Assembly (NCBI GenBank): GCA_964019425.1
Contig: OZ025803.1
Location: forward strand, 919,001-983,000
Reading direction: 5' to 3'
From: Flectonema sp. DT1601
Lineage: Eukaryota > Euglenozoa > Diplonemea > Diplonemida > Diplonemidae
Length of the DNA stretch: 64,000 nt
Shown here piece after piece: positions 56,280 to 64,000 of this stretch. Below the pieces are notes generated by a model. It was not told where the DNA came from, searched no databases, and was given only the letters and a program-made list of their open reading frames with translations. A program made the position numbers and the translations under genes. Positions within the stretch are counted from its first letter, which is position 1. Each line of letters begins with the position of its first letter.

Positions 56280-59200
56280 AAAAAAAAAAAAAGGAGCATC
56301 TCCCTGCTATCCCCATATCCCCACAATAATATTATACCTTTTCATTTTCTCTTTCCTTTTCTGGTCTTTTTTTTTTCTTTTTTTTTCCTTTTTCATACAA
56401 CGTTTTTTATTTATATTTTATTTTATTTTTTTTTCATGTTTGATTACTTCCTCTTCATATTTTTTTTTTTTTTTTTTTTTTTCTCTGCCTCTCTCTTAAT
56501 TCTGTTCGTTTCTTTGAAACGAAAATTCATTTGAATATTATTCCTTGGTCAGCAACAGTCATTGTCGCCCTTTGGGCCTGTTAAAAAAAATAAAAAATAA
56601 AAAGAAAGTTTACATCGGGAATAGGCAGGAGCCAAAAGCTCCCAGTCCGTTACTTCCCACTTTATCGAAATCTTCTAATAACTGATATCACATGTCTTTC
56701 AAGCTTGTATTTTACTACTTCTGTGGTATAATTATTTAGTGAATTTATGGATATCTCCTCCTTTTAGTGACATTTTTTTAATCCTAGGTAGGGAAAATGT
56801 GTGTTAAGGCAAGTATAGCGAAAAATCATACTCAGTGTTGAGTTGAGTTGAATTACCAGGTGAGATTTGGACAGTTAGCTTTTGGCTAAGGCCCTCCCTG
56901 AAGAGCAAGAACAAAAAAACTACTCGCACCTGAAGAAAACATACACAAAGAACAACGATCGGCTATGCCGATCGACCTTTAAAATAATTGTCTTCTTCTT
57001 CTCGACGTTCAGATCCAATTGATCGACCTTTTCTTTTTTTTTTCCTTTATTCCTTCCATCCCTCCCGCTCCCCTTATTTTAATAAAAACAAGATCAGCTC
57101 AGCTTGATCGTTATTTATTTATCTATTTATTTATTTATTTTTTTTTTTGTTGGTCCTAGTCAAGACCTTAAACTGACTAATCGGTCTTAATTTTAACTAA
57201 CCTTTTAATACTCTCTATCTGGTCTGTTATGTCATATTTCTCATTTAATTTTATCATCCATTTTACTTTTCACTGTTTCCCATCTACATTTTATTTTCAA
57301 ATAGTTACGGTCTGTTAAAAAAAAAAAAGTTTAAATAAGTTAAATTGAACATGTTAACTCAATTCCTCAATTCTTCCGTCATGGTCATGACATTCTTTTT
57401 CGTTTCTCCAATGCACAAGAGATACCATCACTCATGAGATACCAACGCACATACGAGATACCAGCACTCCAGAGATACCGACACGCTAGAGATACCAAGT
57501 CACTTGAGATACCTCCTTGTAAATTAATTCCCGGTATTTCAAATTTGAATTGATAGTGTCAACTCTGCTTGCTGCTCTCGTTTATGTGTTGTCTCCTGAA
57601 AGTGATCTTAACTCCTATAAAAAGAAAAAAAAAAAAAGAAATCAAAAAAGAAGAATTTTCAAACGAGTGAGTTAAGTTACCAGGTGAGATTTGGACTGTT
57701 AGCTTTTGGCTAAGGCCCTCCCTGAAGAGCAAGAACAAAAAAACTACTCACACCTGAAGAAAACATACACAAAGAACACACTGTAGGCTGTGTGTGTATT
57801 TTGTGTTTGTCACAACAGGAGAGAAAAGAAAGAATGTCAAGGTTGGTCACCTTGCCTATCAACGCACAACATTGGTGGTCTCTACTAGACCCTGAGTGAT
57901 CCCACTGGATCTCTCATCGTTCATAGTACCTATGTGAAGTTATAAAATCAAAGGTAAACTATGAACTACAAATGACTTAGCCTGTTATTATAATGCCACA
58001 GGCAGGCCCTGCATTCAGCAACTATCCAGCAGTGCTTGGATGTCCTGATCTTCTTCTAAAAAAAAGAAAGAAAGAAAAACAAAACTGTAGCTGGGATCAC
58101 TCAGGATCAACAGACTACCAATGCTACCTGTTGTACTTGCTCACTATGGGGGGTGATGCCAAACACCCAGAAGTACTAAACTGCTTTCCTTCTTGCTGCC
58201 CAGGAGTTTCTGACCAGAACTAATAGAAAATAAAAAGTAGATGGGAAACAATAAAAAGTAAAATGGATATAACTGAAGTTAAACAAGACAAATGAAGTAA
58301 CAGACCAGAACAGAAAGAGAATTGTAATAGAAGATTACAAATAAAAAAATGCAAGTATCAACACATGATCAGGATACACCAGCAGCTAACAAACAACATA
58401 AAATTGAAGATCAGTTGCCAGAGTATTTCAACCATGGTAGAATACTCGCCCCTCTGGCAGGGATTATCCCAGACTTGTCCTTTAATCTAGTTGGACACCA
58501 TGGCTTACAACCCTTCCAGAGGGAAGCACCATTATGACTTCTATTTTTTTTCTTCAAGAAAATCATAAGGTGGGAACAAAGAAAAATGCTAAGAGGAACC
58601 CCCTATTAACACCTAAGACATCTAAACTGCAGCCCAGCCTATGCCCAGTTATAACAACCCCTACCACCCATTATGATCAATTCCGCTTGTTTTTTTTTTT
58701 TTTTTTAAAAACAAATAAAAAAATAAAAAAAATTATAAAAGAGTAAACAATGTTATCATTGTTTTTTTTATCGATCGACTATGTCGATCACTTCTCCTGG
58801 GCAGCAAGAAGGAAAGTAGTTGAGTACTTCTGGGTGTTTGGCATCACCCCCCATAGTGAGCAAGTACAACAGGTAGCATTGGTAGTCTGTTGATCCTGAG
58901 TGATCCCAGCTACAGTTTTGTTTTTCTTTCTTTTTTTTAGAAGAAGATCAGGACATCCAAGCACTGCTGGATAGTTGCTGAATGCAGGGCCTGCCTGTGG
59001 CATTATAATAACAGGCTAAGTCATTTGTAGTTCATAGTTTACCTTTGATTTTATAACTTCACATAGGTACTATGAACGATGAGAGATCCAGTGGGATCAC
59101 TCAGGGTCTAGTAGAGACCACCAATGTTGTGCGTTGATAGGCAAGGTGACCAACCTTGACATTCTTTCTTTTCTCTCCTGTTGTGACAAACACAAAATAC

Positions 59201-59466
59201 ACACACAGCTTACAGTGTGTTCTTTGTGTATGTTTTCTTCAGGTGTGAGTAGTTTTTTTGTTCTTGCTCTTCAGGGAGGGCCTTAGCCAAAAGCTAACAG
59301 TCCAAATCTCACCTGGAAATTCAACTCAGTCCTTGTCAGTTTTGGCATCAAACTTGTAATGGTTTAATCATTACAGGTTATTTACTGAAATATTTGTTCT
59401 AAAAGTTGCTAAGTATTTCTCACTTAGAAATTTTTTATTTTTTTATTTTCAGCTTAATTAGCAACA

Positions 59467-59709
59467 AATTGTTTCTACTAAGTGTTTCTCACTTAGATTT
59501 TTTTTTTGCTTTTCAGCTCCTTAAAAGCTGCTAAGTGTTTCTGCTAAGTGTTTCTCACTTAGAATTTTATTTTTATGTTCGTTTTCTATCCCTTCTCCTA
59601 TCCCTTTTGTTCAAAATAAGCGGGAGGAAATTCTCTCATTCACGCTAAGATGCACTCTGAACTTTGATTTTTTGATCTGAGTGTGAGGGAATGACCTGTT
59701 AGTGCATTG
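59467..59709. other. Junction region with repeated CTAAGTG hairpins
   Basis: Two perfect CTAAGTG-TTTCT-CACTTAG stem-loops (59478-59496 and 59544-59562), with a third near-copy at 59409-59427. No gene. Confidence 0.6.
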
Positions 59710-60682
59710 GGCATAGGCTGGGCTGCAGTTTAGATGTCTTAGGTGTTAATAGGGGGTTCCTCTTAGCATTTTTTCTTTGTTCCCACCTTATGATTTTCTT
59801 GAAGAAAAAAAATAGAAGTCATAATGGTGCTTCCCTCTGGAAGGGTTGTAAGCCATGGTGTCCAACTAGATTAAAGGACAAGTCTGGGATAATCCCTGCC
59901 AGAGGGGCGAGTATTCTACCATGGTTGAAATACTCTGGCAACTGATCTTCAATTTTATGTTGTTTGTTAGCTGCTGGTGTATCTTGATTATGTGTTGATA
60001 CTTGCATTTTTTTATTTGTAATCTTCTATTACAATCCTCTTTCTGTTCTGGTCTGTTACTTCATTTGTCTTGTATAACTTCAGTTATATCCATTTTACTT
60101 TTTATTGTTTCCCATCTACTTTTTATTTTCTATTAGTTCTGGTCAGAAACTCCTGGGCAGCAAGAAGGAAAGTAGTTGAGTACTTCTGGGTGTTTGGCAT
60201 CACCCCCCATAGTGAGCAAGTACAACAGGTAGCATTGGTAGTCTGTTGATCCTGAGTGATCCCAGCTACAGTTTTGTTTTTCTTTCTTTTTTTTAGAAGA
60301 AGATCAGGACATCCAAGCACTGCTGGATAGTTGCTGAATGCAGGGCCTGCCTGTGGCATTATAATAACAGGCTAAGTCATTTGTAGTTCATAGTTTACCT
60401 TTGATTTTATAACTTCACATAGGTACTATGAACGATGAGAGATCCAGTGGGATCACTCAGGGTCTAGTAGAGACCACCAATGTTGTGCGTTGATAGGCAA
60501 GGTGACCAACCTTGACATTCTTTCTTTTCTCTCCTGTTGTGACAAACACAAAATACACACACAGCTTACAGTGTGTTCTTTGTGTATGTTTTCTTCAGGT
60601 GTGAGTAGTTTTTTTGTTCTTGCTCTTCAGGGAGGGCCTTAGCCAAAAGCTAACAGTCCAAATCTCACCTGGAAATTCAACT
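59710..60682 (-). repeat. Hairpin-rich repeat, long minus-strand copy
   Basis: Reverse complement of the long copy (about 51955-52945). It lies inverted to the copy at 57667-58660. Confidence 0.85.
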
Positions 60683-60744
60683 CCTATTTTCCGTCCTGGT
60701 CAAGACGCTAAAGTGATTATTTTTTCTTTGAAATAATAAAAAGG

Positions 60745-60787
<43 letters not shown>

Positions 60788-61470
60788 AAAGAATATTAAA
60801 AAAAAAAAAATAAAAAAAGAATATTTGTAGTTCATAGTTTACCTTTGATTTTATAACTTCACACAGGGTACTATGAACGATGAGAGATCCAGTGGGATCA
60901 CTCAGGGTCTAGTAGAGACCACCAATGTTGTGCATTGATAGGCAAGGTGACCAACCTTGACATTCTTTCTTTTCTCTCCTGTTGTGACAAACGCAAAATA
61001 CACACACAGCTTACAGTGTGTTCTTTGTGTATGTTTTCTTCAGGTGTGAGTAGTTTTTTTGTTCTTGCTCTTCAGGGAGGGCCTTAGCCAAAAGCTAACA
61101 GTCCAAATCTCACCTGGAAATTCAACTCAACAATGTTATCATTGTTTTTTTTTATCGTTCGACTTTGTCGACTAATTTCTATTTTCCGTTTTTTTCTTTA
61201 AAAAATAAATAAAAAGAATTTAAAATAAAAAAAAGAATAAACAATGTTATCATTGTTTTTTTTATCGATCGACTATGTCGATTACTTTCTATTTTCCGTC
61301 CTGGTCAAGACGCTAAACTGATTGTTTTTTTTTCAAAATTAATAAAAAAGAATATAAAAAAAAAAAATAAAAAAAAGAATAACCAATGTTATCATTGTTT
61401 TTTTTTTATCGTTCGACTTTGTCGACTAATTTCTATTTTCCGTTTTTTTCTTTAAAAAATAAAAAGAATT
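60683..61470. repeat. Mixed satellite units and a partial hairpin-rich repeat
   Basis: Satellite-type units at 60684-60780, 61131-61240, 61250-61330 and 61380-61470 surround a minus-strand partial hairpin-rich repeat at 60824-61128. Several long A-runs. Confidence 0.75.
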
Positions 61471-61583
61471 TAGGGAAAACCCCTAATTCCACAAAAATAG
61501 TTTGCGAAATCGCCAACTCATCACAAAAATTTTAACCGCTCGAAACAACCCAACATGACGGGAAAATTTTCAGAATTTTCTGA

Positions 61584-61656
61584 GCTCCGGTGGTCTACTG
61601 GTTATGACCGCCGAATCATGACCCGGAGGTCTCGGGTTCGAACCCCGTGACATCCT
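61584..61656 (+). ncRNA. tRNA-like Pol III unit with A and B boxes (possibly a SINE head)
   Basis: A-box-like TGGTCTACTGG (61591-61601) and a perfect B box GGTTCGAACCC (61635-61645) lie 44 bases apart start to start, followed by a T-run terminator (61656-61661). A T-arm and most of a D-arm can be drawn, with CAT in the anticodon position. The acceptor ends (GCTCCGG and GACATCC) do not pair, so this is not a functional tRNA as read. Confidence 0.45.
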
Positions 61657-61894
61657 TTTTTCTCTTTTTCGTAATGACGGAAAATGTGACCAAAACATAG
61701 TCAAAGGGCGGATTGATCACCTACTGGTCGAGTTGAGACATATTCCCGTTGCAATAAATCACCAAGACCCCTCCCGTGTGATCGATCACTTTAAAATGTT
61801 ACTGTGCAGTTCACCAGTGAGACTAAGACCTCCAACCAAAATTCACCAGACTTCAAGTTCCAAATTAGGTAATTTTTGTCAGGCATACTGTAAA

Positions 61895-62032
61895 GGGAAA
61901 TATTCTCGCGGGGAAATATTCTCGCGGGGAAATATTCTCGCGGATTTGGGGATTTTTTTTCAAACTCGCGGGTTTTTCCCCACAAGAATATTTCCCTGCC
62001 ACAGAGGATTTCTGCTGTAAGAAATATTTCCC
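61895..62032. repeat. Fold-back element with three perfect 16-bp tandem repeats
   Basis: GGGAAATATTCTCGCG repeats at 61895-61910, 61911-61926 and 61927-61942. Inverted AAGAATATTTCCC-type copies lie near 61984-61996 and 62020-62032. It could form a long hairpin; MITE-like, origin unknown. Confidence 0.7.
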
Positions 62033-62388
62033 TGCAACAAAAAAAATTTATTGCAGAGTTTATGTAAAGATTATTATTTTTATGTCCTGCATCAAGTGCA
62101 ATCAAGGTTGGAACCAAAAGTTAAAGGAATTTATTTGAACTTAGCAAACAAAAACAAACATACCAAGGGAACAACTAGTAATGGTCCTAGTCAAGACCTT
62201 AAACTGACTAATCGGTCTTAACTTCAACTAAGTGAATGAACCCTTCCCGTTTTCCTTTTCCCTTTATTACTCTCTATCTGGTCTGTTATGTCATAAATCT
62301 CATTTAATTTTATCATTCATTTTAATTTTCACTGTTTCCCATCTACATTTTATTTTCAAATAGTTCCGGTCTGTCTTTAATTTTAAAT

Positions 62389-62559
62389 AAAACCATTCAG
62401 ATTAACCTTATATTTCGTTGAACGCAGACAAAATCCTGTCGCACGGGGAAAATAAATCATGACCATAAGAAATAATCGGTTTTCAATCTGAATAGTTTCT
62501 TCTCCGACTACGTCGGTACAAAAACCATTCAGATTAACCTTATATTTCGTTGAACGCAG
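62389..62559. repeat. 39-bp direct repeat with 132-bp period
   Basis: Perfect 39-bp copies at 62389-62427 and 62521-62559 (AAAACCATTCAGATTAACCT start, TTGAACGCAG end). An inverted AATCTGAATAGTTT lies between them and can pair with either copy. Confidence 0.8.
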
Positions 62560-62606
62560 CTCATGACCATAGGGACCGCAAAGCGGAAAGAAAGAGAAAG
62601 AACATT

Positions 62607-63995
62607 TCACTCGAAGAACTTACATTGCTGAGGTAAACTAGGAAGGCTGATTCCCCCACCTGGCGCCTTGGTGCCCCGGGTGTACTCGTCCGCACGTTGA
62701 GAAGTGGTATCGACCCAGGTGCATCTCACTCGCAAATCAGCCGCGCCGGCTGTCTCATACAATGTGCACAACATCTCGTTCCCCATGAAGTTGGAGCTGT
62801 GGCCTTTGTTAATAGCAGCCACTGCCGCCGTGTTATCCACGCGCAAATCCAGAACGTGACCCGGCCGCAGTACCGCAGCCAGTCGAACCGCCTGGAGAGC
62901 GGCAAACATTTCCTTCAGGAATATATGATGTCTTGAAGGGGAGGGAAAACAGCCCTGAATCACTTCCTCCGGAACAATCTCCAGCACCGCCGCCCACTCC
63001 AAATCCGAAGCATCCGACCACGCAGTCACTTCGGGGTTGTCAGGGACAGCTGAAACCCAGTCGTTCCGTCGAAGCACATCCAAAACTCCCGCAAGCTCTC
63101 GCAATACTGACGGACAGAGTGGTAACGATTCGTCCCACCCGTCTGGCCTAGCTGCCATCTCTCTCCCAGCTCTCCTTACGAATGCCAGCGTCGATCGCAA
63201 GAAACACAAACGGCGTCCCGTCGTGTACCAAAACCATACCAAGCCACCGAAGACCCGGTAAAATTCCCTCGCCGTCACGGGGCGTCCCCCCATCATCCGT
63301 CCCAACGTCTCTGAGGATAACATCTTCTGGACCCAGTCTGGCGCCGATCGATAACGTTGCGGTGTGGCTGACAAATCAAATTCCAAACCCAGAGCCACGA
63401 AGTTCGACTTCGGTTCACCAAATCCTTCAGCATCACTCAGACGGGCACCAACGTAATCCGCCCTACGTTTGAATTCCGAGTAACGCTGCGCGGTCTCCTC
63501 CTCCGACTCTCCCACTACGAAGAAGTTGTCCACCCACGCCACACCATCTGACTCCGGGAGCAGAACCATCGCTGAACGATGCGCAATACACGGAGCCCAG
63601 CTCCACCCCATACACAGAGCCCGCAGCTTCGCACGCACGAAAGGACCTCTGGCGCCTCCCAAATTCACTCCGAAGTAATCGTCAACACCTCGTCCGAGAG
63701 GGAACTGGTAAAACCAACTCTTACCGTCGTCCTGAGCCACATAGCGTACAGAAAGGAAACGGGCTATCACCGATCGGATCCCAGGCAAAAGCATCGGTGG
63801 CGGTGGTCGCATCAGACGATTCAATTTTCTTCCATCACACACGAGTCGTAGCCCTCCCGAACTCTTCGGTACCGTGAACGCCGGAAGTACGACCTTCTGC
63901 TGGCTCGTTCGCTCCACCACACCCCACTTCTCCAAGTGTTCCAAATGCCTCATCATATGCCTCGAAGTACCACGGGACGCTGACCTGTCCGCCAA
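62607..63995 (-). mobile_element. RT-RNase H region of a third retroelement, running off the window
   Basis: Minus-strand frame of at least 462 residues, open at the right edge. RT blocks FTVPKSSGGLRLVCDGRKLN, DDGKSWFYQFPL, KLRALCMGWSWAPCIAHR and VAWVDNFFV are followed by the RNase H blocks TAWSDASDLEWAA, FLKEMFAALQAVRLA, LRVDNTAAVAAI and ADEYTRG. Style is DIRS/YR-type, but no recombinase is in view, so the family is provisional. Clearly more GC-rich than the surrounding sequence, suggesting a recent arrival. The visible frame looks whole. Confidence 0.78.
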
Positions 63996-64000
63996 CGCCT

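Larger units (their letters stand above)
53755..59466. repeat. 5,712-bp tandem unit, copy 2
   Basis: Second copy of the 48043-53754 unit. The left boundary falls in the TIR transposon (GGGTGATGGGTCACTGG); the right boundary is at about 59462, after which the sequence differs. Confidence 0.93.

Noticed and set aside
61584-61656. Functional elongator Met tRNA gene
   Set aside because: A CAT triplet sits in the right place, but the acceptor stem and most of the anticodon stem do not pair.

Overview
The window is nuclear DNA of a eukaryotic protist, most likely a euglenozoan close to the diplonemids. Four things suggest this. (1) Nearly all host genes lie on the minus strand in one head-to-tail series, with a pyrimidine-rich stretch and AG just upstream of most starts, as expected for polycistronic transcription and trans-splicing. 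(2) A sequence matching the diplonemid spliced-leader (SL) exon, as I remember it, is present at 35611-35639. (3) The cathepsin L-like peptidases resemble those of kinetoplastids and diplonemids. (4) Seven cis-introns are supported by reading frame; donors are mostly GTATGT and several have an ACTAAC-like branch motif very close to the acceptor. The assignment is inference and no database was searched.

Left half (1-35 kb), host genes. 23-1319 is a PEX3-like peroxin. 2074-3891 is a low-complexity protein. 4703-14122 is a tandem array of cathepsin L-like cysteine peptidases (two whole, one broken) and two families of tiny 46-48 residue proteins (A and B, four copies each); a 5'-truncated LINE sits inside the broken peptidase gene. 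14.5-35 kb holds two small unknown proteins, an ankyrin protein with RLY-type repeats, a protein ending in a polybasic CaaX prenylation signal, a low-complexity protein with hexapeptide repeats, a small START lipid-transfer protein, a 27-unit MORN protein, a tail-anchored cytochrome b5, a coiled-coil protein with a repeat inside its intron, a NADAR-domain protein, a zinc-type medium-chain dehydrogenase and the mitochondrial ATP synthase subunit c.

Right half (35-64 kb), mobile and repetitive. At 35.0-36.06 kb a LINE 3' fragment abuts an SL-like sequence that is split after its 29th base by a short tyrosine-recombinase (YR) retrotransposon derivative. A roughly 2.57 kb unit follows, holding the C-terminal part of a PD-(D/E)XK nuclease-kinase (Crinkler/CR-effector-like) gene. 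Then come a YR retrotransposon with recombinase and RT-RNase H frames (VIPER-like order), another short derivative, and a second copy of the unit with the complete nuclease-kinase gene and a small zinc-finger gene. At 47.0-48.3 kb is a TIR DNA transposon. 48,043-53,754 and 53,755-59,466 are two nearly identical 5,712-bp tandem copies. Each carries a degenerate YR/RT element, a 137-bp-scale satellite and a dispersed hairpin-rich repeat, partly as a long inverted repeat. A third RT-RNase H element runs off the right edge.

The most interesting signals are the SL-splitting YR element, the hairpin-rich non-coding repeats whose diverged copies keep their stems by compensatory changes, the duplicated nuclease-kinase unit, and the A/B micro-protein families.
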